Source: Halomonas rhizosphaerae (GTDB lineage: Bacteria > Pseudomonadota > Gammaproteobacteria > Pseudomonadales > Halomonadaceae). Taken from it: DNA of 64,000 bases. This document shows, in pieces, positions 36,757-46,306 of this stretch (positions within the stretch are counted from its first letter, which is position 1; each line of letters begins with the position of its first letter). Where the stretch lies: positions 17,420-81,419 of the forward strand of contig NZ_JASCQP010000038.1 of the NCBI RefSeq assembly GCF_030010555.1, in the 5' to 3' direction. Below the pieces are notes generated by a model, which worked only from the letters and a program-made list of their open reading frames with translations, was not told the DNA's origin and searched no databases. The position numbers were made by a program, and so were the translations under genes.

Positions 36757-36854
36757 ACCCGGCGACAAGCCTGCGAGGAGGCGCTGTGAATACATCCCTG
36801 TACGCTACCGACGCCATCCCTGGCGTAGGACCTCCTCTTCGGCTTGTCCCCGGC
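36757..36854. repeat. Cruciform-type palindromic repeat between nosZ and nosD
   Basis: Outer arms GACAAGCC (36764) and GGCTTGTC (36841), continued by GAGGAGG (36775) and CCTCCTC (36831), enclose two small hairpins that share a TCCC loop: TACA-TCCC-TGTA and ACGCCA-TCCC-TGGCGT. The result is a long stem with a branched head, about 98 bp, like REP/BIME-type intergenic elements. I believe similar sequences are dispersed in Halomonas genomes; only one copy is in this window. The rest of the 229-nt nosZ-nosD gap shows no gene. Confidence 0.7.
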
Positions 36855-36917
36855 GCCTCTCGCTTCATGAGGCTAACGGTGACCCTCCCTTGGCCTGTTG
36901 TCTTGATTCGAACGCTA

Positions 36918-38792
36918 TCAGGCCTTCTCGACCAGCATGCGACCGGTCATCTCCATGTGCATGGCATGGCAGAACCAGGAGCAGTAGTACCAGTACACCC
37001 CGGGCCTGTCGGCGGTGAAGGTGACGCTGGCGGTCTGCTGCGGGCCGATCTCCATGGAGGCGCCGTGATTGACCATGACGAAGCCGTGGGTCAGGTCCTC
37101 CACCTGGTCGAGGTTGGTCACCACCACGGTCACCTCGTCGCCCTGCTTGACCTTGAACTCGGTGAGGCCGAACTGCGGGGCGATGGAGGTCATGTAGACC
37201 CGCACCTTGTTGCCGTCGCGGATCACCGTGTTGTCGCTTTCCAGGGTGACACCGTCCGCTTCTGCCATGTCACGCGTCTCGGCGAAGAAGGGGTCGTCAC
37301 GCGTCCAGGTCCGCGAGGGGTTGAGCTGGTCGGCGCGCAGCAGGATGCAGTCGTGGGGTTCGGCGAAGGTGGGGCCGTCGTGGACCAGCTTCATCTCCTC
37401 GCCGGAGATGTCGATCAGCTGGTCGTTCTCCGGGTGCAGCGGACCCACCGGCAGGAAGCGGTCCTTGGAGAACTTGGAGAGCACCACCAGCCACTTGCCG
37501 TCGGCATCCCGTGACTCGGTCAGGCTGGCATGGTTGTGCCCCGGCTGGTAGTGGACGTCGAGCTTCTGGCGCAGGTAGTTCACTTCCTCGCCGTTGTAGG
37601 CGCGGATGGCGTCCTCGATGTTCCACTTGGCCACCTGGCTGTCGATGAACAGGGTGGTATAGGCGTTGCCGCGGCCGTCGAAGGTGGTGTGCAGCGGCCC
37701 CAGGCCCAGTTCCGGTTCGCCGACCACGGTGTCGCGGGGTTCGATGGCGTCATCGAACAGCTCCGGCAGCTTGTCGATGGCGAGGATGGTGCAGGTCGGA
37801 GAGAGCTTGCCGTTGGCGATGAAGTACTGGCCGTCCGGCGAGGTGTTGAGGCCGTGGGGGTTCTTGGGCACCGGGATGTAGCGGGTCAGCTTCGAGCCCT
37901 TGCGGCCGTCGAGCACCGGCACCTCACTGTCTCCCAGGGTCTCGAAGTCGCCGGCTTCCACGGCGGCCTCGATGGCCTCGACGTCGAATACCACCACCCA
38001 GTCGCGCTCGGCGCGCATGGTGTCGGCGAGGGTCATGCCCTTCTCGGAGTTGTAGCAGGTCGAGGCCACGAAGCGCCCCGTATAGTCGGCATCGGTGTTG
38101 TCGAGGTTGCCGTCGACGATCACCTGCCAGGCCACGTCCATGCTCTCGGCGTCGATGGCGTTGAACATGGTGAAGTAGTTGTCCGGGGTCTCCAGGTCGC
38201 GGCCGTCGTTGATCTGGGGAATCGGCAGCTCGGCGTTGGCGAACACATACTTGGTGTGCGGCACCTTCTGCAGGCGCAGGCCATGGATCGCCTGGACGTT
38301 GGGGATGGTGGTGATCTTGTCCGTCTTCATGATGTCGAGACGGATGCGCGCCACCCGGGTGTTGGCTTTGTCGTTGATGAACAGGTACTTGCCGTCGTAG
38401 TGGCCGTCGGTCATGGAGACGTGCGGGTGGTGGCAGTCGCCATTGAGGAAGCGCGCCGAGTCGCCCATGATGCGCTTCGACTCGTTGGTGATGCCCCAGC
38501 CGGTGGCGCTGTCGATGTTGAACACCGGGATGCGCATCAGCTCGCGCATCGAGGGAATGCCCAGCACCCGCACCTCCCCCTGGTGGCCGCCACTCCAGAA
38601 GCCGTAGTACTCGTCGAGCTCGCCGGGCGAGACCTCGATGCCGTTCTCGGCGGCCCGGGCGTCGTGGCTGCTCATCAGCGCCCCGGCACCGAAGCCGCCG
38701 GCCAGGCCGGCACCGGCGACACCGGTCACCGCGCTGTTGCGCAGGAAGTGGCGGCGGCCGAGGTTCTCGATCGCTTTCTTCTTGTCACTCAT
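36918..38792 (-). CDS. nosZ: Nitrous oxide reductase, clade I (Tat-exported)
   Basis: Terminal denitrification enzyme reducing N2O to N2 in the periplasm. 624 residues from the ATG at 38792 ([12 protein letters not shown]), eight bases after AGGAGGA. Twin-arginine signal [11 protein letters not shown] marks clade I. An N-terminal beta-propeller supplies His ligands for CuZ ([28 protein letters not shown]). The C-terminal cupredoxin domain has the CuA motif [12 protein letters not shown] at about 604-615 with both Cys, His and Met ligands. It starts 4 nt after nosR. Confidence 0.98.
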   Translation of the reverse strand: MSDKKKAIENLGRRHFLRNSAVTGVAGAGLAGGFGAGALMSSHDARAAENGIEVSPGELDEYYGFWSGGHQGEVRVLGIPSMRELMRIPVFNIDSATGWGITNESKRIMGDSARFLNGDCHHPHVSMTDGHYDGKYLFINDKANTRVARIRLDIMKTDKITTIPNVQAIHGLRLQKVPHTKYVFANAELPIPQINDGRDLETPDNYFTMFNAIDAESMDVAWQVIVDGNLDNTDADYTGRFVASTCYNSEKGMTLADTMRAERDWVVVFDVEAIEAAVEAGDFETLGDSEVPVLDGRKGSKLTRYIPVPKNPHGLNTSPDGQYFIANGKLSPTCTILAIDKLPELFDDAIEPRDTVVGEPELGLGPLHTTFDGRGNAYTTLFIDSQVAKWNIEDAIRAYNGEEVNYLRQKLDVHYQPGHNHASLTESRDADGKWLVVLSKFSKDRFLPVGPLHPENDQLIDISGEEMKLVHDGPTFAEPHDCILLRADQLNPSRTWTRDDPFFAETRDMAEADGVTLESDNTVIRDGNKVRVYMTSIAPQFGLTEFKVKQGDEVTVVVTNLDQVEDLTHGFVMVNHGASMEIGPQQTASVTFTADRPGVYWYYCSWFCHAMHMEMTGRMLVEKA

Positions 38793-38796
38793 GGAT

Positions 38797-40935
38797 TCAC
38801 TCCTCCTGATGGGTCGGAATTCGCTGCAGCTTGTGTTGTCCGGCGCTGCCGGGGTCATGGGTCTCGACGCCTTCCTGTCCCGCAGCCAGGCGGGCCGCCT
38901 TCTCGTAGCGCTTGCGACGCTTGATCACCGGCGGACAGCGCTGGTCATCGTGGTAGGTGATCTGGCAATCGAGACAGTAGTGGCACTCGTTGGCATTGAT
39001 GCGGCCATCGGGGTGAATGGCGGCCACTTCGCATTCGTTGGCGCAGATCTGGCACGGGGTGCCACAGTCGCCGCGGTGCCGCTTCAGCCAGTCGAACAGG
39101 CGCAGGCGGGCGGGAATCGCCAGGCCGGCGCCCAGCGGGCAGACGTAGCGGCAGTAGAACTTGTGGTTGAAGGCCGAGATCGCCACCAGGCCCAGGGCAT
39201 AGAGCAGGAAGGCCCATTCACGCTGGAAGCGCAGGGTGATGGCGGTCTTGAAGGGCTCCACCTCGGCGTAGCGCTCGGCGGTGCCCAGCGAGTGCAGGGA
39301 GACGGCGAACAGCCCCAGCAGGATGATGTACTTGATGGCCCAGAGCCGCTCGTGGAGGCCGAAGGGCACCTCGATCTGCTTCACCCCGAGCCTGCGGGCG
39401 GCCTTGTTGACCAGGTCCTGCAGGGCGCCGAAGGGGCACAGCCAGCCGCAGAAGACGCCGCGGCCCCAAAGCAGCAGGGTCACCGCCACGAAGGACCAGA
39501 GGATGAACATCATCGGGTCGATCAGGAAGGAGCTCCAGCTGAAGCCGCTGATCAGCGAATTGGTGAAGGTCAGGATATTGACCACCGAGAGCTGGGCCAG
39601 GGAGTACCAGCCAATGAACACCAGGGTGTAGACCAGAAAGCCCAGGCGCAGGGGACGCAGGATCCTCGGGTGACGCGCCAGCACGTCCTGGAACAGCATG
39701 ATCCCGGTCAGCACCAGCAGGCCGGCCACCAGCACGCCGATCTGGAAGGCCTTGTCGCGCCATACCTGTACCCAGATCGGCTCTTCCACCGGCGGCTCGG
39801 GACGCTCGATATAGGCCTCGGGGACGCTATAGTCGGCGCTGAAGCGGCTGAACTCGGTGTCCAGTGGGCCCGAGGCACGGCGTACCAGCAGTTCCAGTTG
39901 CCATGGCTGGCCGGGATCGAAGGCGGCGTCTTCGCGAACGATGAAGATGTCTCGCTCGTCGAACGGCGGCGCCCCCTCGATGCCCAGGCCGCCCAGGCGG
40001 ATATGGTCGCGGTCGTGGAAGCTGACGGTGGCGTTGCCCTGGGAGAGCTCGATGCGGTCGAAGATGCCGCCGCGCACGTAGCCCGAGCCCTTGAAGGAGT
40101 AGTCGCCGCGGCCCATCACGGCGATGGCGTGCTCGCCTTCGTCGAGCTCGGCCATCAGCTGGTCGTAACCGGTGTCGCCCAGCAGGTTGCGGCCGGCGGA
40201 GGGCGGGTTCAGGTAGGTGTAGAAGAGCTCGATGAAGGTCCGGTCGGCCGGCTGCGGGGTGTGCAGGTAGTCCTCGGCGGGGGTGCCGGCGAAGGCCTCA
40301 TCCACCTCGCCGTGGGTCAGGTGCAGGCGACGGATGGTGCCGTCGCCGGTGAGCGTCTCCCAGTCGCCGGGCGCGAAGACGTCCTCCCGGACTCGGGCCG
40401 GCGGGGCGATGGAGGGGTCGGCGATCAGGCCCTGCTCGGCGGCCACCTGGCGGGCGGCGCGCATGATGGTGTCGCTGACCACGATGACCGTGACGGTGGC
40501 ACCCGAGATGGCATCCAGGTTATCGCCGACCTTCATGCGGTCGTTGACGTGGGCGGGGACGTGGTCGTCGGCGAACTCCTCGAGCTTCGACTCGGGGATG
40601 CCCACCAGCATGATGGGCTCCTCGTGGCCGAGGATGTCGGCCTGGACGATCTTGCCTTCCAGGTCGATGCCCACCAGGAGGTTGACCGGCTTGCCCGAGT
40701 AGGCCGGGATCGGTGCAATGTCGACGCTCTCGAAGGCATAGCCCAGCAGCTCGTCACCGCCGCGCACCTCGCTCACCGGCCACTGGGACTCGGCCGTTTC
40801 GATGCGATCGGCGGTGGGGAAGCCCTCGCGGACCTGTTCCAGCTCCAGGGCGTGGAGCGCCGGGGCGATCAGCAGCAGGAACAGGCCAAACAGCAGTCCG
40901 GCAATGCCGACTGGCCGAGGGTGTCGTGCGGGCAT
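38797..40935 (-). CDS. nosR: NosR regulatory/electron-transfer flavoprotein
   Basis: 712 residues from the ATG at 40935, preceded by AAGGA. Needed for nosZ expression and for electron flow to NosZ. After a signal segment comes a periplasmic FMN-binding domain with covalent-flavin motif SGATVTV (about residue 145), then membrane segments, and cytoplasmic ferredoxin-like sites: two C-x3-CP pairs ([13 protein letters not shown] and [10 protein letters not shown]) and a final [12 protein letters not shown] plus CHYCLDCQ. All cysteines expected for the NosR/NapH family are visible. Confidence 0.95.
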   Translation of the reverse strand: MPARHPRPVGIAGLLFGLFLLLIAPALHALELEQVREGFPTADRIETAESQWPVSEVRGGDELLGYAFESVDIAPIPAYSGKPVNLLVGIDLEGKIVQADILGHEEPIMLVGIPESKLEEFADDHVPAHVNDRMKVGDNLDAISGATVTVIVVSDTIMRAARQVAAEQGLIADPSIAPPARVREDVFAPGDWETLTGDGTIRRLHLTHGEVDEAFAGTPAEDYLHTPQPADRTFIELFYTYLNPPSAGRNLLGDTGYDQLMAELDEGEHAIAVMGRGDYSFKGSGYVRGGIFDRIELSQGNATVSFHDRDHIRLGGLGIEGAPPFDERDIFIVREDAAFDPGQPWQLELLVRRASGPLDTEFSRFSADYSVPEAYIERPEPPVEEPIWVQVWRDKAFQIGVLVAGLLVLTGIMLFQDVLARHPRILRPLRLGFLVYTLVFIGWYSLAQLSVVNILTFTNSLISGFSWSSFLIDPMMFILWSFVAVTLLLWGRGVFCGWLCPFGALQDLVNKAARRLGVKQIEVPFGLHERLWAIKYIILLGLFAVSLHSLGTAERYAEVEPFKTAITLRFQREWAFLLYALGLVAISAFNHKFYCRYVCPLGAGLAIPARLRLFDWLKRHRGDCGTPCQICANECEVAAIHPDGRINANECHYCLDCQITYHDDQRCPPVIKRRKRYEKAARLAAGQEGVETHDPGSAGQHKLQRIPTHQEE

Positions 40936-41027
40936 GGCGGAGTCCTTGCGGGGCATCAATCCTGGCGGCGCGGTCGTCACCCCGGCCGCCAGCCTTCAGG
41001 GGGCCGGCCCTCGGGCCGGCCAGGGGA

Positions 41028-41345
41028 TCAGGGCTCGAGGTTGGCGTAGTAGGCGGACATGTCGGCGATGTCCTCATCGGAGAGGCCCTGGGCCTGGGGC
41101 GCCATGATCGCGGACATGCCACCGCCGCGCTGGCCGTCGCGGTACGCCTTCATGGCGCTCACCAGGTATTCGGCGGACTGGCCGGCCAGGTTGGGATAGA
41201 TCGGCGCGGTGCCCATGCCGTCTTTGCCGTGGCAGGCCACACAGGTGCCGATCTTGCCTTCACCGGCCTCCGGGTCACCGGCAGCCTGGGCGTCCATGGC
41301 CAGGAAGGCCCCGCCCAGCAGGGCGGCAACGAGCAGTGACTTCAT
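41028..41345 (-). CDS. Small periplasmic c-type cytochrome
   Basis: 105 residues: signal peptide ending AQA-AG, one heme site CVACH (Cys35-His39) and a distal Met in GGGMSAIM. Class I cytochrome c5/c553-like. Placed directly before nosR on the same strand, it is a reasonable electron donor to NosZ, but it could serve nitrite or NO reductase. GGAGGT precedes the ATG, overlapped by an NsrR-like half-site. Confidence 0.9.
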   Translation of the reverse strand: MKSLLVAALLGGAFLAMDAQAAGDPEAGEGKIGTCVACHGKDGMGTAPIYPNLAGQSAEYLVSAMKAYRDGQRGGGMSAIMAPQAQGLSDEDIADMSAYYANLEP

Positions 41346-41368
41346 AACATACCTCCGAAATGCATCTT
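41346..41368 (-). promoter_or_regulatory. NsrR-like half-site overlapping the ribosome binding site of the cytochrome gene
   Basis: On the minus strand AAGATGCATTT (41368 to 41358) is an exact copy of the 11-bp NsrR half-site; after one base the second half (GGAGGTATGTT) is degenerate because it contains the Shine-Dalgarno sequence. It suggests NO-relieved repression of the cytochrome-nos transcript. Confidence 0.55.
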
Positions 41369-41450
41369 TAAGTTCTTGAAAAAGCCCGGATCGGGCAACG
41401 GCCGCACCGGGCGATCGAGGTCATGATGCCAGCCGTCGCCCGGGCGAGGC

Positions 41451-41464
41451 TTGACGTGCGTCAT
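41451..41464. promoter_or_regulatory. FNR/ANR/DNR-type box upstream of the cytochrome-nos genes
   Basis: TTGACGTGCGTCAT fits TTGAY-N4-RTCAA with one mismatch at the end. Centre 41457.5; on the minus strand a -10-like CATCAT at 41428-41423 predicts a start near 41416, placing the box at -41.5 (class II). A second partial box with GATCGAGGTCAT lies at 41413-41424. Confidence 0.6.
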
Positions 41465-41529
41465 GTTCAGCCTAGACCCGGAGGCCCAAAAGGTAAAAGA
41501 GGGTGCTAATGCAGAGGTGCCAGGGCGGC

Positions 41530-41982
41530 TCAGGCGTCGGGCGGGGCGTCGTCGAGCTGCAGCAACCGCACCAGCCTGGGACGCTGTGGGCCGAGCAGGT
41601 CGGCCAGGGTGTAATGGTCGAGCACGGCAAGAAAGGCGGCGAGTGCCTCGGCCAGGATCGGCTTTAGCCGGCAGGCGGGGGTGATCACGCACTCGTTGTC
41701 GTCGCCGAAGCACTCCACCAGGTGCAGGTCACGCTCGGTGTCGCGGACCAGCTCGCCCAACGGGATCGTCTCCGGGGCGCGCTTGAGCAGCAGGCCGCCG
41801 TTCTTGCCACGGATGGAGGTGATGTAGCCGCGGTGGTTGAGGTCCTGCACCACCTTCATAAGGTGGTTGCGGGAGATGTCGAAGCGCTCGGCGATCTCGG
41901 TGATGGTCGAGCGCTGCTCGCCCTTTACGGCCAGGTAGATCAGCACGCGCAGTGAATAGTCGGTGAATCGGGTCAGATGCAT
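41530..41982 (-). CDS. nsrR: NsrR, Rrf2-family nitric oxide sensor
   Basis: 150 residues from the ATG at 41982 (MHLTRFTDYSLRVLIYLA). Winged-helix N-terminus (STITEIAERFDISRNHLMKV) and an iron-sulfur cluster loop with Cys91, Cys98 and Cys104 (ECFGDDNECVITPAC), the NsrR/IscR three-cysteine arrangement; the N-terminal sequence is that of NsrR. Represses NO-response genes until NO damages the cluster. An NsrR-like operator covers its own predicted promoter, so autoregulation is likely. Upstream of cytochrome-nosRZDFYL on the same strand. Confidence 0.93.
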   Translation of the reverse strand: MHLTRFTDYSLRVLIYLAVKGEQRSTITEIAERFDISRNHLMKVVQDLNHRGYITSIRGKNGGLLLKRAPETIPLGELVRDTERDLHLVECFGDDNECVITPACRLKPILAEALAAFLAVLDHYTLADLLGPQRPRLVRLLQLDDAPPDA

Positions 41983-42123
41983 GGGTGTCCCGGCGCGTCG
42001 AACGCCTCGCAAGGCGTGGTGAGAAAACGGGCGATTCTAACATCATGCCTGTTAGGTTTGATTCGCGACTGTGGCATTCGGTCGCGTGGTGACCGTTGGC
42101 GCACGATTGGCATGGTTACCCCT

Positions 42124-42146
42124 AAGATGTAATTTATATGCATGTT
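42124..42146. promoter_or_regulatory. NsrR operator between nsrR and nnrS
   Basis: A 23-bp near-palindrome with halves AAGATGTAATT and ATATGCATGTT around one central base, matching 17 of the 20 specified bases of the Escherichia coli NsrR consensus by my count. It overlaps a minus-strand -10 (TATAAA, 42138-42133) for nsrR and the nnrS start codon at 42142. Confidence 0.75.
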
Positions 42147-43308
42147 ATGGTTCGTTGCCAATGACACAGGTCAAACCGACCACACCCGCCGCGCCGACCG
42201 GCGTCCCGCCTGGTCGCTGTTCTTTCCGCTCGCCGCCCTTTATGCGGCCCTGGCGGTGCCGCTGTCGCTGGCGGCGATGTTCGGTGGACTGCCGGCGCTG
42301 GCGACGCCGGCAGCCCATGGTCGCGAACTGCTGTTCGGCTTCGCCCTGGCGGTGATTGCGGGTTACCTGCTGGGGCCGCTGCCGCCCCGCCGGTTGTCGC
42401 TCCTGGCGGGGTTGTGGCTGGTCGGGCGGCTCGGTGGTCTGGCGGGCTACCCGGCCTGGCCCCTGCTGCTGGCCGATGCCGCCTTCGCCCTGCTGCTCGC
42501 CGCCCGGCTGGTGTCGCGCTTCCTGGCGGCCAAGAAGTGGCGCAATCGCCTGCTCTCGCCGCTGCTCGGGCTGCTCTGCCTGCTGGCGGTGGCCAGCCTG
42601 GCGGCGCGTCCGGCCTTCCCGGGTCTGCTCTCGCCCCTTCTCCACCAGGGGGTGCTCTGGCTGCTGCTGCTGATGGCCTTCATGGGCGGACGGGTGATCG
42701 CCCCGGCGGTGAACGGGCACCTGATGGCGCGCGACCGGGTGGCAGGGGCCGGTGTCCAGCCGCGGATCGAGGCGACCCTGATTGGCCTGCTGGGCGCTGC
42801 CGGGCTGCTGGCGATCTGGCCGCCGCTTTGGCCGCTGGCCGGCGTGTTGCTGGCGCTGGCCGGGATGGTGATCCTGGTGCGACTCTGGCGCTGGTCGCCC
42901 TGGAGGCTCCGGGATCGACCGGACCTGCTCGGCCTGCTGCTCGGCTATGCCTGGCTGGGCGTGGGGGCCCTGCTGGTGGCGGGCGATCTCCTGGCGGGGG
43001 GCTCGCCGGCGGGCCGGCTCCACGCGATGACCGTGGGGGCGCTCGGCACCCTGGCCAGCGGCATCATGCTGCGCCAGGCGATCCTGAGGGCCAGGGGTCG
43101 CCCCGGGGAGGAGCGGTGGCTGACGCCCCTGGCCCTGCTCTTCACCCTGGCGGCGGGGCTGCGACTCGCGCTGCCCCTGGCCGGCCTCACGGCACTTTGG
43201 GGCGCCGCCGGTGCCTGGAGCCTGGCCTGGCTGCTGGTGGCGTGGCGCCTGGTGCACTGGCGCCGCCGGGGGACGGCCGTCGCCACGGTGCCGTCTACCT
43301 CTGCTTGA
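42142..43308 (+). CDS. nnrS: NnrS family membrane protein
   Basis: 388 residues, about twelve hydrophobic segments (LFFPLAALYAALAVPLSL first). NnrS is a heme- and copper-containing membrane protein that protects against nitrosative stress under low oxygen. Motifs LLHQGVLWLLLLMAFMGGRVIAPAVNGHL and GRLHAMTVGALGTLASGIM match the family. The ATG at 42142 has no visible ribosome binding site and lies inside the NsrR operator, so translation may begin on a leaderless message or at a later, non-ATG codon. The stop codon lies within the FNR-like box of hemN. Confidence 0.9.
   Translation: MLWFVANDTGQTDHTRRADRRPAWSLFFPLAALYAALAVPLSLAAMFGGLPALATPAAHGRELLFGFALAVIAGYLLGPLPPRRLSLLAGLWLVGRLGGLAGYPAWPLLLADAAFALLLAARLVSRFLAAKKWRNRLLSPLLGLLCLLAVASLAARPAFPGLLSPLLHQGVLWLLLLMAFMGGRVIAPAVNGHLMARDRVAGAGVQPRIEATLIGLLGAAGLLAIWPPLWPLAGVLLALAGMVILVRLWRWSPWRLRDRPDLLGLLLGYAWLGVGALLVAGDLLAGGSPAGRLHAMTVGALGTLASGIMLRQAILRARGRPGEERWLTPLALLFTLAAGLRLALPLAGLTALWGAAGAWSLAWLLVAWRLVHWRRRGTAVATVPSTSA
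42161..42174. promoter_or_regulatory. FNR/ANR-type box for the nsrR promoter
   Basis: ATGACACAGGTCAA fits TTGAY-N4-RTCAA with one mismatch. Centre 42167.5; the minus-strand -10 TATAAA (42138-42133) predicts a start near 42126, exactly -41.5. It would lie inside nnrS if that gene begins at 42142, which makes the nnrS start or the box questionable. Confidence 0.5.
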
Positions 43309-43318
43309 TCTGGGTCAG
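43305..43318. promoter_or_regulatory. FNR/ANR-type box upstream of hemN
   Basis: TTGATCTGGGTCAG has a perfect left half TTGAT and TCA in the right half. Centre 43311.5; a -10-like CATACT at 43359-43364 predicts a start near 43371, with the box near -60 (class I position). hemN is a known anaerobic regulator target in pseudomonads. Confidence 0.6.
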
Positions 43319-43423
43319 CTACCCCTTGAAGGGTACCGACGCGCCCGGTCTTGGCTGGCATACTTCGCCCATGCGGTGGCGGCCCCGGCCGCCGCCTTAC
43401 GGTTCCAGAGGCTCGATTCGATC

Positions 43424-44809
43424 ATGCAAGACACGCTGCCGTTCATCCGCCCCCTGGTCGAGAAGTACGACCGCCCGGGGCCGCGCTACACCTCCTATCC
43501 CACGGCGCCGCAGTTCCAGGCGGCCTTCGCCGAGGACGACTATCGTGCCGCCGCCGAGCGCAGCAACCGGGCTGCGACGCCCAAGCCGCTGTCGGCCTAC
43601 GTGCACATCCCGTTCTGCGAGAGCCTCTGCTACTACTGCGCCTGCAACAAGATCATCACCCACAACCGCGAGCGCGCCGCGGAGTACCTCGCCTGGCTCA
43701 AGCGCGAGGTCGAACTCCAGGGGGCGCTGTTCGACGATTCGCGGCGCATGACCCAGCTGCACCTGGGGGGTGGCACCCCTACCTACCTGAGCAACGACCA
43801 GCTCGGCGAGCTGATGGCGGCGCTGGATGATGCCTTCCACTTCGCCGAGCCCGAGGCGCGGGAGTTTTCCCTGGAGGTGGATCCCCGCACCGTCACCCCC
43901 GAGCAGATCCACGAGCTCCATGCCCTGGGGTTCAACCGCCTGAGCTTCGGCGTACAGGACTTCGATGCCAGGGTCCAGGAGGCGGTCAACCGCATCCAGA
44001 GCGAGGCCCAGGTGGTGGAGCTGGTGGCCGCGGCCCGCGAGGCCGGCTTCCAGTCGGTGAGCGTCGACCTGATCTACGGCCTGCCGCTGCAGACCGTGGC
44101 GAGCTTCGATGCCACCCTGGACAAGATCATCGCCCTGCGTCCCGACCGCATCGCCGCCTACAGCTACGCCCATCTGCCGGAGCTGTTCAAGGCCCAGCGC
44201 CTGATCCGCCCCGAGGACATGCCGCCGCCGGAGCGCAAGATCGAGCTGCTGGAGCTGACCATCCGTCGGCTCACCGAGGCCGGCTATGTCTATATCGGCA
44301 TGGACCATTTCGCCCTGCCCGAGGACGAGCTCTCGCTGGCGAAGGAGAACGGCACCCTGCAGCGCAACTTCCAGGGCTACTCGACCCATGCCGACTGCGA
44401 CCTGATCGGCCTGGGGAATACCGCCATCGGCAAGGTGGGCGACAGCTACAGCCAGAACGTCAAGGAGACCGCCCAGTACCAGGCGCGCCTCGAGGCGGGA
44501 CGGCTGCCGGTGATGCGCGGTTACCGCCTGAACGCCGATGATCTGCTGCGACGTGATGTGATCAACGCCCTGATGTGCCATGGCCGCATCGACTTCGCCG
44601 CGATCGAGGCGGACCACGACATCGACTTTCGCGACCATTTCGCCGACGCGCTCGCCGAGCTGGAGGAGATGGCGGACGACGGCCTGCTGGCGATCGATGA
44701 GGGGAGCATCGAGGTGCTGCCGGCCGGGCGGCTGATGATGCGCAACGCCGCCATGGCCTTCGATGCCTACCTGAGTCACGGCCCGGGGCGCTACTCGCGC
44801 ACCGTCTGA
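43424..44809 (+). CDS. hemN: Oxygen-independent coproporphyrinogen III dehydrogenase
   Basis: Radical SAM enzyme that decarboxylates coproporphyrinogen III to protoporphyrinogen IX without oxygen. 461 residues from the ATG at 43424; the longer open frame overlaps nnrS. Cluster cysteines 65, 69 and 72 in HIPFCESLCYYCACN, SAM-binding LHLGGGTPTYL, and SVDLIYGLPLQT. Full HemN length with the C-terminal domain, so not a HemW relative. It supports heme supply for anaerobic cytochromes. Confidence 0.96.
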   Translation: MQDTLPFIRPLVEKYDRPGPRYTSYPTAPQFQAAFAEDDYRAAAERSNRAATPKPLSAYVHIPFCESLCYYCACNKIITHNRERAAEYLAWLKREVELQGALFDDSRRMTQLHLGGGTPTYLSNDQLGELMAALDDAFHFAEPEAREFSLEVDPRTVTPEQIHELHALGFNRLSFGVQDFDARVQEAVNRIQSEAQVVELVAAAREAGFQSVSVDLIYGLPLQTVASFDATLDKIIALRPDRIAAYSYAHLPELFKAQRLIRPEDMPPPERKIELLELTIRRLTEAGYVYIGMDHFALPEDELSLAKENGTLQRNFQGYSTHADCDLIGLGNTAIGKVGDSYSQNVKETAQYQARLEAGRLPVMRGYRLNADDLLRRDVINALMCHGRIDFAAIEADHDIDFRDHFADALAELEEMADDGLLAIDEGSIEVLPAGRLMMRNAAMAFDAYLSHGPGRYSRTV

Positions 44810-44832
44810 TCCTCGATTACTTGCCGACACGA

Positions 44833-44856
44833 CACGGCGCCCCGTGGGGCGCCGTG
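44833..44856. terminator. Bidirectional hairpin between hemN and gdhA
   Basis: A perfect 9-bp stem CACGGCGCC/GGCGCCGTG with a six-base loop in the 78-nt gap between convergent genes. No T tract on either side. Confidence 0.55.
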
Positions 44857-44887
44857 ATGCATTCGATGGAAACCGAACGGGCTGGGC

Positions 44888-46240
44888 TCAGACGACGCCC
44901 TGCTCGATCATGGCATCGGCCACCCTGCGGAAGCCGGCGATGTTGGCGCCCAGTACCAGGTTGGTGGGCTCGTCGAACTCGGCGGCGGTCTCGGCGCACT
45001 GGCGGTGGATGTTGGCCATGATCTCCTTGAGCCTGGCGTCGACCTTCTCCAGCGGCCACTGCTCCATGCTGCTGTTCTGGGCCATCTCCAGCTGGCTGGT
45101 GGCCACGCCGCCGGCATTGGCCGCCTTGCCGGGCCCGTAGGCGACCTTCGCGGCCAGGAAGCGATCCACGGCCGCGGCGGTGGAAGGCATGTTGGCTCCC
45201 TCACTGATGCAGGTCACGCCGTTGCCCAGCAGGGCTTCGGCATCGGCCTCGGTCAGCTCGTTCTGCGTCGCGCAAGGGAAGGCCACGTCGCCCTCGAGGC
45301 GCCACACCGCATGACCGTCGGCCGGGTAGTCGCCGGCCGGAAGGTAGCGGGCCTCGGGGTGCGTCTCCAGGTAGGCCTCCAGCGAGGCGCGCTTGACCTC
45401 CTTGAGCTCCTTGAGCAGGTCCAGGTCGATGCCGCCGGCGTGATGGATAGTGCCCCGGGAATCGGAGCAGGTGACGGGGATCGCGCCGAGCTCATGGAGC
45501 TTCTCGATGGTGTAGATGGCCACGTTGCCCGCGCCGGAGACCAGGCAGGTCTTGCCTTCCAGGGTCTCGCCGCGTGCCTCGAGCATGTTCTCGGCGAAGT
45601 AGACGGCGCCGTAGCCGGTGGCCTCCTTGCGCCCGATGGAGCCGCCCCAGTTGAGGCTCTTGCCCGTCAGCACGCCCTCGTAGCGGCCGGTCAGGCGCTT
45701 GTACTGGCCGTAGAGGAAGCCGATCTCGCGGGCCCCCACGCCGATGTCGCCGGCCGGCACGTCGCTGTTCGGGCCGATGTGGCGATAGAGCTCGCTCATG
45801 AAGGCCTGGCAGAAGCGCATGATCTCGCCGTCCGACCGGCCCTTGGGCTCGAAGTCCGAGCCGCCCTTGCCGCCGCCGATGGGCAGTCCGGTCAGGGCGT
45901 TCTTGAAGATCTGTTCGAAGCCCAGGAACTTGATGGTGCCCGAGGTGACGCTGGGGTGGAAACGCAGCCCGCCCTTGTAAGGGCCGAGGGCGGAGTTGAA
46001 CTGGACGCGGTAGCCCTTGTTGACCTGCACCTTGCCGGCGTCGTCGGTCCAGCAGACGCGGAACATGATCTGGCGCTCCGGCTCGACGATGCGCTCGATG
46101 ATGCTGTGGTCGAGGTAGTGGGGGCTGCGCTCGAAGAGCGGGCGCAGGCATTCCAGTACTTCTTCTGCGGCCTGGTAGAACTCGGTCTGGGCCGGGCTGC
46201 TCCTGCGCAGGGCCTCGAGGGTGTCGTGGACGTAGGGCAT
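44888..46240 (-). CDS. gdhA: NADP-specific glutamate dehydrogenase
   Basis: Assimilates ammonia into 2-oxoglutarate. 450 residues from the ATG at 46240 (MPYVHDTLEALR), with AGGAA upstream. Substrate site GPYKGGLRFHPSVT with its catalytic Lys, GGGKGGSDFEPKG, PAGDIGVGAREIGFLYGQYKRL, and nucleotide motif VSGAGNVAIYTIEKL. The hexameric short-chain type. Confidence 0.97.
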   Translation of the reverse strand: MPYVHDTLEALRRSSPAQTEFYQAAEEVLECLRPLFERSPHYLDHSIIERIVEPERQIMFRVCWTDDAGKVQVNKGYRVQFNSALGPYKGGLRFHPSVTSGTIKFLGFEQIFKNALTGLPIGGGKGGSDFEPKGRSDGEIMRFCQAFMSELYRHIGPNSDVPAGDIGVGAREIGFLYGQYKRLTGRYEGVLTGKSLNWGGSIGRKEATGYGAVYFAENMLEARGETLEGKTCLVSGAGNVAIYTIEKLHELGAIPVTCSDSRGTIHHAGGIDLDLLKELKEVKRASLEAYLETHPEARYLPAGDYPADGHAVWRLEGDVAFPCATQNELTEADAEALLGNGVTCISEGANMPSTAAAVDRFLAAKVAYGPGKAANAGGVATSQLEMAQNSSMEQWPLEKVDARLKEIMANIHRQCAETAAEFDEPTNLVLGANIAGFRRVADAMIEQGVV

Positions 46241-46276
46241 GGGAAGATTCCTGTGCGGTCGAAACGGGTCGGCAGC

Positions 46277-46306
46277 ACTATAAGGCAATGCACCATTATG
46301 CAGCAA
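46277..46306 (-). promoter_or_regulatory. Sigma-70-type promoter for gdhA
   Basis: On the minus strand: -35 TTGCTG (46306-46301), 18-base spacer, -10 TATAGT (46282-46277), giving a start near 46270, 30 nt before the ATG. An ATGCATTT motif beside the -35 resembles an NsrR half-site, and TGCACCA resembles an NtrC half-site; both are weak. Confidence 0.55.

Noticed and set aside
35342..36868. nosD starting 60 codons upstream of 36688
   Set aside because: The extension runs into the structured repeat region and would bury the signal peptide; the ATG at 36688 gives a normal exported protein.
38638..41049. 803-codon plus-strand frame opposite nosR
   Set aside because: No family features; nosR is intact on the other strand.
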